Shown one piece after another: positions 1 to 5,332 of a DNA stretch of 21,477 nucleotides (positions are counted from its first letter, which is position 1; every line of letters starts with the position of its first letter). The translations under genes were made by a program, and so were the position numbers. The DNA comes from Burkholderiaceae bacterium (GTDB lineage Bacteria; Pseudomonadota; Gammaproteobacteria; Burkholderiales; Burkholderiaceae): assembly GCA_017998575.1 (NCBI GenBank), contig JAGOCV010000031.1, forward strand, positions 1 to 21,477, given 5' to 3'. Below the pieces are notes generated by a model, which did not search any database, had not been told where the DNA came from, and saw only the letters and a program-made list of their open reading frames with translations.

Positions 1-72
1 TTCGCCGAGCTGCATCGCCAGCGCGCTGGCGATGAAGCTCGAGCCAGCTCATCCACCACAGAGATCAATTAA
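1..72 (+). CDS. C-terminal tail of an unidentified protein (partial, cut by window edge)
   Basis: The frame beginning at base 1 is open from the window edge and stops at TAA 70-72. It gives a 23-residue hydrophilic tail ending in SSSTTEIN. A charged, Ser/Thr-rich end is compatible with a genuine C-terminus, but it is too short to assign to a family. The next frame (from base 2) is also open from the edge and runs into the following ORF, so which frame is coding upstream cannot be settled here. The lower GC around it matches the small ORF that follows and differs from the rest of the window. Confidence 0.3.
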   Translation, partial: FAELHRQRAGDEARASSSTTEIN

Positions 73-97
73 TCTTGCAACCCCGGACTTCCTCGTT

Positions 98-379
98 ATG
101 AATGGCACGGCAAAAGGGGGCAGGTCACATTGGCAGGATGTCCTCGCGGCCCTCCCCATGCTGCGCAAGGTAGATGAGGGTGAGCCAATGAACGGACTTG
201 GCGTGATGCGCGAAGAGATGGGCGAGGTGACCGGCGCCCTTTGTGAGTGCCTTGCGAACGGGTTGCAGGCATACATGATGCGAGAACTCACAGCGCCCAC
301 TGCTCTCAGCGAGCCGGTTGAACTGCCCTGCGACTTCATCGAGAACAATCCGATCCCATACTTCTACGCCAACCGGTAA
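98..379 (+). CDS. Small hypothetical protein, accessory-looking
   Basis: An open frame of 93 residues ends at TAA 377-379. I do not recognise the product. The sequence is Met-rich and mixed hydrophobic/acidic, with no signal peptide, membrane span or known motif. The ATG at 98 has no Shine-Dalgarno sequence. An internal ATG at 188 has a good one (GAGGG, 7 bases upstream) and would give a 63-residue product, so the true start may be 188. The frame is also open leftward to the window edge, so a longer protein is possible. GC is roughly 55-60 % by hand count, below the neighbouring genes. It lies just beyond the 3' end of tRNA-His, a common place for integrated elements, so a prophage or island remnant is plausible but unproven. 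Confidence 0.4.
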   Translation: MNGTAKGGRSHWQDVLAALPMLRKVDEGEPMNGLGVMREEMGEVTGALCECLANGLQAYMMRELTAPTALSEPVELPCDFIENNPIPYFYANR

Positions 380-424
380 GTGAGAGGCCGCGCCAGGGCG
401 CACCTGTGCCACAAAAACGAAAAA

Positions 425-442
425 GCCCCGCATGAGCGAGGC
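425..442 (-). terminator. Rho-independent terminator, probably bidirectional
   Basis: GCCCCGC and GCGAGGC form a 7-position stem with one mismatch around the loop ATGA. On the minus strand it is followed by TTTTT-CG-TTTTT, a good U-tract, which suits termination of the tRNA-His transcript. On the plus strand it is followed only by CCTTTAT, so it could end the small plus-strand ORF less efficiently. Confidence 0.6.
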
Positions 443-449
443 CTTTATC

Positions 450-470
450 GTGCACCCCCAGAGTGCACCC
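450..470. repeat. Short direct repeat GTGCACCC x2
   Basis: GTGCACCC occurs at 450-457 and again at 463-470, a 13-base period. Each copy contains the palindrome GTGCAC. The pair lies between the terminator and the 3' end of tRNA-His. It could be a protein-binding pair, for example integrase arm sites at an element edge, but nothing else supports this. Confidence 0.35.
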
Positions 471-511
471 ACACCCGCCCGGAGGCCGCATGGATACTGG
501 GGTTCAAATAG

Positions 512-587
512 TGGGGTGGCTGATGGGACTCGAACCCACGACGACCAGAATCACAATCTGGGACTCTACCAACTGAGCTACAGCCAC
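512..587 (-). tRNA. tRNA-His (anticodon GTG)
   Basis: Read on the minus strand, this is a complete cloverleaf. The acceptor stem GTGGCTG pairs with CAGCCAC, the D-arm contains AGCTCAGTTGGTAGAG, the T-arm contains GGTTCGAGTCC, and 3' CCA is encoded at 514-512. The anticodon GTG is at 554-552. The discriminator is C (base 515), and base 588 supplies G at position -1. The G-1:C73 pair is the histidine identity signature, which confirms the call. Confidence 0.97.
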
Positions 588-599
588 CGCAAGCCGCTG

Positions 600-629
600 A
601 TTATAGCGCGGATTCCACCCTTCGATCAG
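600..629 (-). promoter_or_regulatory. Promoter of tRNA-His
   Basis: The minus strand carries a perfect -10 box TATAAT (605-600) with CTGATC (629-624, three of six matches to consensus) 18 bases upstream as a weak -35. Transcription would start near 593, about five bases before the mature tRNA. The stretch from -10 to start is GC-rich, as in many stable-RNA promoters under stringent control. The -35 overlaps the ppiD stop codon. Confidence 0.65.
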
Positions 630-2545
630 CTCCCGGTGGCAGTGGCGGGCGCGGGACGCGCCGGCTCGATCTTCACCTTGAAACGGGTCTTGAGGAATTC
701 GTAGTACGCGAGGCTTTCCGCCGATGCATTGGCCTGCGACAGCTGGCCGCGCACCTGAGCCATCGCCTCGGGCGGCAGCGCGGGGCGCTCGAGCACCTTG
801 TTGACCTTCACGACCGCGTAGCCCTCGCTGCCGAGGTCCAGGCCGACGAATCCAGGAAGCGCGCTGGTGTCGACGCGCAGCGCTGCCTCGATGATGCCGG
901 GCGAGACATTGCCCGGCTGGTCGCGCGAGACGGCCATGGTCGCCCCCAACTGCGCCTTGGCCGGATCGGCCTTCCACTCGGCCAGCTTCGCTTCGCCTTC
1001 CTTGCGGGCCAGTTCGGCAGCACGTTCGGCGACCAGCGCGGTACGCACCTTGTCACGCACTTCGGCCAGCGGCTGCGTGCGCGCGGGCGAATATTGAGTG
1101 ACGCGGCCAGCGGCCAGTTGGCTCGGGCCGACTTCGATGGCTTCGGTATTGCGCTTGCGCTCCAGCGAATCGGAGGAGAACAGCGCATTCACGAAGTTGC
1201 GGTTGCCCAAAGGGCCCGCAGCGCCTGCTTCGGGTGTACGGCCGATGGTGGCCGAGCGAACCTGCAGCTTGAGCCGGTCAGCCACGGGTTGCAGGCTGTC
1301 GGATTGCTCATAGACCGTGTTGGTGAACTGCTCCGCCACCTCGGAGAACAGGCGCTGGGCCTGCTGCGTGCGGTACTCGGCCTCCAGACGCGCACGCGAT
1401 TGCTCGAAGCTTTGCACGGCCGGTGCGCGGGTGTCGGTCAGGCGGACGATGTGGTAGCCGAACTCGGACTGCACGACATCGCTGATGTCGCCCTTGCCCT
1501 TGAGGCCGAAAGCCGCGTCTTCGAGTGCCTTGCTCACAAAACCACCGCGTGCGGCGAAGTCGAGATCGCCGCCATTCGATGCCGACCCCGGATCCTGGGA
1601 ATTCTTGCGTGCCACGTCGGCAAAGGTGTCCGGTGCCTTGCGCACCTGCGCCAGCAGTTCCTCGGCGCGCGCCTTGGACTTCTCACGCTCGGCGGCAGAA
1701 GCGCTGGAAGGCACTTCGATCATGATGTGGCTCACACGACGCTGCTCCTGTGCAGCCTGCGCGGCGACGTTCTGCTCGTAGTACGTGCGCAGTTCCTGCT
1801 CGTTGACGGACACGCCACGCTGCACGGCTTCCGCGTCGAGCACGACATATTCGACAGTGGCCTGCTCCGGTGTGCGATAGCGAGCCTCGTGCGTCTTGTA
1901 GAAGGCTTCGATCTCCGCATCGCCAGGCGTGGCCCGGGTCACGAAATCGGCCGAGCCGAAGCGGTGCACTTGGATCTCGCGGCGTCCGAAATACGACTCC
2001 AGCATGAGGTCGGCCAGCGCATTCGGCACGAAGGCCGTGCCTCCCACGCCCTGCATCACCTGGCGCAGCGACAGTTCGGAGCGCAGACGCGCTTCGTACA
2101 TCGCGGGCGTCATGTTCTGCGCGCCGACCAGCGCCTTGTAGCGCTCGGCGTTGACCGTGCCGTCCGGGTTGAGCAGTTCGGGGTTCTGGCGCAGCACGGC
2201 GGCCAGCTTGGCGTCGGTGGACACGAGGCCCGCCTTCTGCGCAGCTGCGGCCAGCACGCGCTGGCGCACGAGGTTCTCGAGCGAGTAGTAGCGCGCCTCG
2301 GGGCTGTCGAGCATCGCCGCGTCGATCTGCGGATTGGCCATGCGCACGCGATTGGTTTCGGCCTGATGCGCGGCATCCCACTCGGCACGCTTGATGGCCT
2401 GGCCATCGACGACGGCTACCGTGTCTCCCTGGCCGTCGAACAGCGAATAGCGGTCCAGGCTGCCCACCAGCACGAAGGAAGGAATGATCAGCAGGAACAG
2501 CACGATCATGACCATCTTGCTGTGCTTGCGGATGAACTCGAACAT
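626..2545 (-). CDS. ppiD: Periplasmic peptidyl-prolyl cis-trans isomerase/chaperone PpiD-like (SurA_N + parvulin)
   Basis: A 639-residue, membrane-anchored folding factor that helps newly exported proteins at the SecYEG exit. Residues 1-11 are basic and 12-30 form one membrane span. Residues about 40-200 resemble the SurA/PpiD N-terminal chaperone region. Residues about 270-372 are a parvulin domain, with HIMIEV, the run NGGDLDF and the closing FGYHIVRL. A long charged C-terminal region follows. Length matches E. coli PpiD (about 620). The frame is open further upstream, but that extension reads through the tRNA-Val gene. The ATG at 2545 has GGAG nine bases upstream and begins MFEFIRK, typical of the family. 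It lies downstream of hupB, as in E. coli, with tRNA-Val and a terminator in between. No separate promoter is visible in the 35-base gap, so read-through transcription is likely. Whether the rotamase is catalytically active cannot be told from sequence. Confidence 0.93.
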   Translation of the reverse strand: MFEFIRKHSKMVMIVLFLLIIPSFVLVGSLDRYSLFDGQGDTVAVVDGQAIKRAEWDAAHQAETNRVRMANPQIDAAMLDSPEARYYSLENLVRQRVLAAAAQKAGLVSTDAKLAAVLRQNPELLNPDGTVNAERYKALVGAQNMTPAMYEARLRSELSLRQVMQGVGGTAFVPNALADLMLESYFGRREIQVHRFGSADFVTRATPGDAEIEAFYKTHEARYRTPEQATVEYVVLDAEAVQRGVSVNEQELRTYYEQNVAAQAAQEQRRVSHIMIEVPSSASAAEREKSKARAEELLAQVRKAPDTFADVARKNSQDPGSASNGGDLDFAARGGFVSKALEDAAFGLKGKGDISDVVQSEFGYHIVRLTDTRAPAVQSFEQSRARLEAEYRTQQAQRLFSEVAEQFTNTVYEQSDSLQPVADRLKLQVRSATIGRTPEAGAAGPLGNRNFVNALFSSDSLERKRNTEAIEVGPSQLAAGRVTQYSPARTQPLAEVRDKVRTALVAERAAELARKEGEAKLAEWKADPAKAQLGATMAVSRDQPGNVSPGIIEAALRVDTSALPGFVGLDLGSEGYAVVKVNKVLERPALPPEAMAQVRGQLSQANASAESLAYYEFLKTRFKVKIEPARPAPATATGS

Positions 2546-2577
2546 GAGCACGACTCCAGGAATACGAGAGAGGAAAC

Positions 2578-2605
2578 AAAAAAGGCGAACACCGTGTTCG
2601 CCTTT
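2578..2605 (-). terminator. Strong rho-independent terminator after tRNA-Val
   Basis: AAAGGCGAACA (2581-2591) and TGTTCGCCTTT (2595-2605) are perfectly complementary: 11 base pairs around loop CCG. On the minus strand the stem runs into TTTTTT-G-TTT. It ends the hupB-tRNA-Val transcript eight bases past the tRNA and 33 bases before the ppiD start. Confidence 0.88.
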
Positions 2606-2612
2606 GCATGGG

Positions 2613-2688
2613 TGGTGGGTGCTGACGGGCTCGAACCGCCGACCTACGCCTTGTAAGGGCGCCGCTCTACCAACTGAGCTAAGCACCC
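2613..2688 (-). tRNA. tRNA-Val (anticodon TAC)
   Basis: Minus-strand cloverleaf of 76 bases. The acceptor GGGTGCT pairs with AGCACCC, discriminator A is followed by encoded CCA (2615-2613), the D-arm contains AGCTCAGTTGGTAGAG and the T-arm GGTTCGAGCCC. The anticodon TAC is at 2655-2653. It starts 15 bases after the hupB stop with no promoter-like sequence between them, so it is probably processed from the hupB transcript. Confidence 0.97.
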
Positions 2689-2703
2689 CACCGGTTCATG
2701 TCT

Positions 2704-2976
2704 TCAGTTCAGCGCATCCTTGAGCGCCTTGCCGGGACGGAACTTGGGTACCTTGGCAGCCTTGATTTTAATCGTAGCGCCCGTGCGGGGATTGCGGCCG
2801 CTGCGAGCCGCGCGTTTGCCGACCGTAAACGTGCCAAAACCGACCAGAGAAACCGAACCGCCCTTCTTGAGCGTGGTCTTCACCGCACCAATGGTGGACT
2901 CCAGAGCGCGCGTGGCCGCAGCCTTGGAGATGTCGGCGTGCTTGGCAATATGTTCGATCAGTTCTGTCTTGTTCAC
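2704..2976 (-). CDS. hupB: DNA-binding protein HU-beta
   Basis: A 90-residue nucleoid protein that binds and bends DNA without sequence specificity as a dimer. It opens with [10 protein letters not shown], has the GFGTF turn, and has the beta-arm tip RNPRTG carrying the proline that intercalates into DNA. The basic end [15 protein letters not shown] is the standard HU C-terminus. Length is exactly that of the family. The start is GTG at 2976, with GAGGGG six bases upstream; no ATG gives a sensible N-terminus. It has a strong promoter at 3129-3101 and an approximately 118-base leader containing two hairpins. Downstream are tRNA-Val and ppiD on the same strand. Confidence 0.97.
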   Translation of the reverse strand: MNKTELIEHIAKHADISKAAATRALESTIGAVKTTLKKGGSVSLVGFGTFTVGKRAARSGRNPRTGATIKIKAAKVPKFRPGKALKDALN

Positions 2977-3021
2977 AAGGAGCCCCTCGCAGAGAAAGTG
3001 TATGGACGGTGCGGGCTGAGG

Positions 3022-3042
3022 GCCAGGCCTCGACGGCCTGGC
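3022..3042 (-). other. Hairpin in the hupB mRNA leader
   Basis: GCCAGGCC (3022-3029) and GGCCTGGC (3035-3042) are perfect 8-base arms around a 5-base loop. No U-tract follows, so it is not a simple terminator. It ends about 46 bases before the GTG start of hupB, inside the predicted transcript. A role in mRNA stability or translation control is possible. Confidence 0.55.
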
Positions 3043-3077
3043 GAAAAGCTCGACGCAGGAGTGGTCGCCGCACGGAA

Positions 3078-3093
3078 GGCAGCGCACGCTGCC
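3078..3093 (-). other. Hairpin at the predicted 5' end of the hupB mRNA
   Basis: GGCAGCG-CA-CGCTGCC is a perfect inverted repeat of seven-base arms. With a start site about seven bases past the -10 box (near 3094), this stem would form at the very 5' end of the transcript. Such end structures are known to protect some abundant bacterial mRNAs from decay; that this one does so is inference. Confidence 0.5.
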
Positions 3094-3100
3094 GTCAGGC

Positions 3101-3129
3101 ATTAGAGCCAGCAGGTCGCACAGTGTCAA
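3101..3129 (-). promoter_or_regulatory. Strong sigma-70 promoter of hupB
   Basis: On the minus strand a perfect -35 TTGACA (3129-3124), a 17-base spacer and the -10 TCTAAT (3106-3101, five of six) form a near-consensus promoter. The predicted start near 3094 leaves an approximately 118-base leader before hupB. A promoter this close to consensus suits an abundant protein such as HU and would also serve tRNA-Val. Confidence 0.85.
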
Positions 3130-3187
3130 CAAGCCGTGCGCCTCACGTCAGCGAGGGACGGATTCTAGTGGCATTTCCTCACGCTCG

Positions 3188-3222
3188 CCCTTCGCTGGCG
3201 TGGCTCAGGCGCAGACGAAGGG
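3188..3222 (-). terminator. Hairpin directly after the dehydrogenase stop, terminator-like
   Basis: CCCTTCG (3188-3194) pairs with CGAAGGG (3216-3222), and the stem continues imperfectly inward (CTGgCG with CGCAGa). It abuts the TAA stop of the dehydrogenase gene. There is no U-tract after it on the minus strand, so it may act as an mRNA 3' stabiliser or a factor-assisted stop rather than a classical terminator. Confidence 0.4.
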
Positions 3223-4323
3223 TTACAAACGGTTCGCGACAGCTTGCTCGACGGCTCGACCGAGGTCCGACGTGCCGGCGTTGCCGCCGATGTCGGGCGT
3301 GCGCGCCGCGCCACTGCCGGGCTGCAGCACCGCTTCTATGGCACGCAGGATCGCGTCGTGTGCCTCGCGGTGACCCAGGAATTCCAGCATCATCGCGCCG
3401 CACCAGATCTGCCCGATGGGATTGGCGATGCCACGGCCTGCGATGTCGGGCGCCGAGCCGTGCACCGGCTCGAACAGCGAGGGGTAGACGCGGTCGGGAT
3501 TGAGGTTGGCACTGGGTGCGATGCCAATCGTTCCGGTGCACGCGGGCCCCAGGTCGGAGAGGATGTCGCCGAACAGATTGCTCGCCACCACCACATCGAA
3601 GAAATCAGGCCGCTGCACGAAGTGCGCGGTGAGGATGTCGATGTGGAACTTGTCGGTATTCACCTGCGGATACTGCGCCGCCATTTCGGCCACGCGCTCG
3701 TCCCAGTAAGGCATGGTGATCGCGATGCCGTTGGACTTGGTGGCGCTGGTGAGGTGCTTCTTCGGACGCGACTGGGCAAGCTCATAGGCGAACTTCAGCA
3801 CGCGATCCACGCCATGGCGCGACATCACCGTCTCCTGCATGACGATCTCGCGCGGTGTGCCGGCGTACATCCGGCCGCCGATGCTCGAGTATTCGCCTTC
3901 CGTGTTCTCGCGCACGATGTACATGTCGATCTCGCCCGGCTGGCGCGGCGAGCCATCGCGCCGTACTACAGGCGCCACGATGCCGGGCATCAATCGGGCC
4001 GGGCGCAGGTTGACGTACTGATCGAACTCGCGGCGGAACAGCAGCAGCGAGCCCCAGAGCGACACGTGGTCGGCGATCTTGTCGGGCCAGCCCACCGCAC
4101 CGAAGTAGATCGCGTCATGCCCACCGATCTGGTCCTTCCAGTCGTCCGGCAGCATCTTGCCGTGGCGCTCGCAGTAGTCCCAGCTGGAAAAGTCGAAATG
4201 GTCGAACTGCAGGTCGATGCCGAAGCGACGCGCGGCCGCGTCCAGGACACGGATGCCCTCTGGCATGACTTCCTTGCCGATACCGTCGCCGGCAATGACC
4301 GCGATGCGGTGCCTGTTGCTCAT
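3223..4323 (-). CDS. dmlA: D-malate / tartrate dehydrogenase (isocitrate/isopropylmalate dehydrogenase family)
   Basis: A 366-residue NAD- and metal-dependent oxidative decarboxylase. It follows E. coli DmlA closely as I recall that sequence: GDGIGKEV near residue 12, SSWDYCERHGKM, GAVGWPD near 75, SLWGSLL, FRREFDQYVNLRP, and ENTEGEYSS at 139-147. Y145, K196 (ATKSN) and the metal-ligand aspartates D229, D253 and D257 are present. GSAPDI at 289-294 is the family's NAD-site loop. These enzymes convert D-malate to pyruvate or oxidise/decarboxylate tartrate; substrate preference cannot be read from sequence (TtuC is the alternative name). The start at 4323 has AGGAG six bases upstream. The dehalogenase gene lies upstream on the same strand, but a terminator separates them, so shared regulation is uncertain. 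Confidence 0.9.
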   Translation of the reverse strand: MSNRHRIAVIAGDGIGKEVMPEGIRVLDAAARRFGIDLQFDHFDFSSWDYCERHGKMLPDDWKDQIGGHDAIYFGAVGWPDKIADHVSLWGSLLLFRREFDQYVNLRPARLMPGIVAPVVRRDGSPRQPGEIDMYIVRENTEGEYSSIGGRMYAGTPREIVMQETVMSRHGVDRVLKFAYELAQSRPKKHLTSATKSNGIAITMPYWDERVAEMAAQYPQVNTDKFHIDILTAHFVQRPDFFDVVVASNLFGDILSDLGPACTGTIGIAPSANLNPDRVYPSLFEPVHGSAPDIAGRGIANPIGQIWCGAMMLEFLGHREAHDAILRAIEAVLQPGSGAARTPDIGGNAGTSDLGRAVEQAVANRL

Positions 4324-4353
4324 GGATTGCTCCTGTGGTTCCGTTGTTCGAAG

Positions 4354-4380
4354 AAAAAAAGGGCGCCACCCGGGGCGGCC
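4354..4380 (-). terminator. Rho-independent terminator after the hydrolase gene
   Basis: On the minus strand a GC-rich hairpin (GG-c-CGCC pairing with GGCG-CC around CCGGGT) runs into seven T residues (4360-4354), then CTTC. It lies four bases past the hydrolase stop and 30 bases before the dehydrogenase start, so it should at least reduce transcription between the two genes. Confidence 0.65.
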
Positions 4381-4384
4381 AGGC

Positions 4385-5260
4385 TCAGCGCGAGAAGAAA
4401 TCCATCGCCTCGGCCAGCAGCGCGTCGGGCGCCTCCTCGGCGATGTAGTGGCCGCAGTCGAGCGCTCGGCCGCTCACGTCGTGCGCGAGCTCGCGCCACA
4501 GCGCGAGCACGTCGAAATGCTTCGCCACGACACCCTTGCCACCCCACAGCACGCGCAGCGGTTGAACCAGCCGGTGGCCGGCAGCGATGTCGGCACGGTC
4601 ATGGTCTAGGTCGATACCCGCGCTTGCGCGATAGTCGGCACACATCGCCTGCGCGCTGCCCGGGATGGCGGCACAGCGTTCGTATTCGGCCAGCGCGCGC
4701 GCATCGAAGGCGGCCAGCCCCGCATGGCGCGATCCCATCACGCTGCGCACGTAGCGCGACGCGTCGGACTCGATCAGGGCCTCCGGCAGCGGCGGCGGCT
4801 GGATGAGGAAGAACCAGTGCCAGTACGCGGTGGCGAAGCCTTGCGTGGTGTGCTCGTACATGGCGAGTGTCGGCGCGATGTCGAGCAGCATCAGCCGTGT
4901 CACGGCCTTCGCATGATCCTGCGCCAGCCGATGCGCGACCCGTGCGCCGCGATCGTGCGCCAGGATCTGGAACTGGCCAAAGCCATGCGCCTGCATCACC
5001 GCCAGCGCATCCCGCGCCATCGCTCGCTTGGAATACGCTTCGCTGGCCTCGCCCGCCGGTGGCCGGCACGAATCGCCATAGCCCCGCAGATCCATCAGCA
5101 CCACGGTGAAGTGGCGCGCCAGATCGGGGGCCACGCGATGCCACATGGCGTGGCTTTGCGGGTGGCCGTGCAGCAGCAGAAGCGGTGGGCCGTCACCTGC
5201 GCGGAGCGTATGCAGCGCGCCGGCGTCGCCAACGATGGTGCGGGCTTTGAAAAGCGTCAT
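4385..5260 (-). CDS. Alpha/beta hydrolase, haloacetate (fluoroacetate) dehalogenase-like
   Basis: A 291-residue alpha/beta-hydrolase that would replace a halogen on a 2-haloacetate by hydroxyl. The oxyanion motif HGHPQ is at 31-35 and DLRGYGDS at 57-64. The nucleophile motif AHDRG puts aspartate at D103, not serine, which excludes an ordinary esterase. Set against the known fluoroacetate dehalogenase RPA1163 (recalled residues D110, R111, R114, D134, H155, W156, Y219, H280), this protein has D103, R104, R107, D127, H148, W149, Y210 and H271. The first six share an offset of 7 and the last two an offset of 9. An open frame extends far upstream, but it crosses the LysR gene; the ATG at 5260 gives the normal family length. 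It has no Shine-Dalgarno sequence and may be leaderless. It is divergent from a LysR regulator. An epoxide hydrolase is the main alternative. Confidence 0.85.
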   Translation of the reverse strand: MTLFKARTIVGDAGALHTLRAGDGPPLLLLHGHPQSHAMWHRVAPDLARHFTVVLMDLRGYGDSCRPPAGEASEAYSKRAMARDALAVMQAHGFGQFQILAHDRGARVAHRLAQDHAKAVTRLMLLDIAPTLAMYEHTTQGFATAYWHWFFLIQPPPLPEALIESDASRYVRSVMGSRHAGLAAFDARALAEYERCAAIPGSAQAMCADYRASAGIDLDHDRADIAAGHRLVQPLRVLWGGKGVVAKHFDVLALWRELAHDVSGRALDCGHYIAEEAPDALLAEAMDFFSR

Positions 5261-5266
5261 GCGCCG

Positions 5267-5296
5267 ATTCTTGCGCGACGCAGTGCAGCATTTCAA
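5267..5296 (-). promoter_or_regulatory. Candidate promoter of the dehalogenase-like gene (leaderless)
   Basis: The minus strand has TTGAAA (5296-5291, five of six), an 18-base spacer and AAGAAT (5272-5267, four of six). The predicted start, about seven bases on, coincides with the A of the ATG at 5260, which fits the absence of a Shine-Dalgarno sequence. The inverted repeat sits immediately upstream of the -35 box. Confidence 0.5.
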
Positions 5297-5322
5297 GAAA
5301 TAATCGGGCAATTGATTATTTC
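5297..5322. promoter_or_regulatory. Probable LysR-family operator (perfect inverted repeat)
   Basis: GAAATAATC (5297-5305) and GATTATTTC (5314-5322) are perfect 9-base arms separated by 8 bases, an AT-rich dyad in GC-rich DNA. LysR regulators typically bind such dyads in the divergent gap. Relative to a hydrolase start at 5260 it spans about -37 to -62, suited to activation. It ends ten bases before the LysR ATG, suited to autorepression. Confidence 0.8.
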
Positions 5323-5332
5323 CTGATTTGCA

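Noticed and set aside
501..510. GGTTCAAATA on the plus strand, resembling a tRNA T-loop, beside tRNA-His
   Set aside because: No acceptor, D or anticodon arms can be formed around it; taken as chance similarity.
432..704. A 90-codon plus-strand frame crossing tRNA-His
   Set aside because: It reads through the tRNA gene and into the ppiD end; no Shine-Dalgarno and no protein features.
1094..2656. A 520-codon plus-strand open frame opposite ppiD
   Set aside because: It runs antisense through ppiD into the tRNA-Val gene and has no family features; a GC-rich shadow of ppiD.
3244..4806. A 520-codon plus-strand open frame opposite the dehydrogenase and hydrolase
   Set aside because: Its end is an Arg/Ala/Pro-rich run typical of out-of-frame translation; both opposing genes have clear catalytic motifs.
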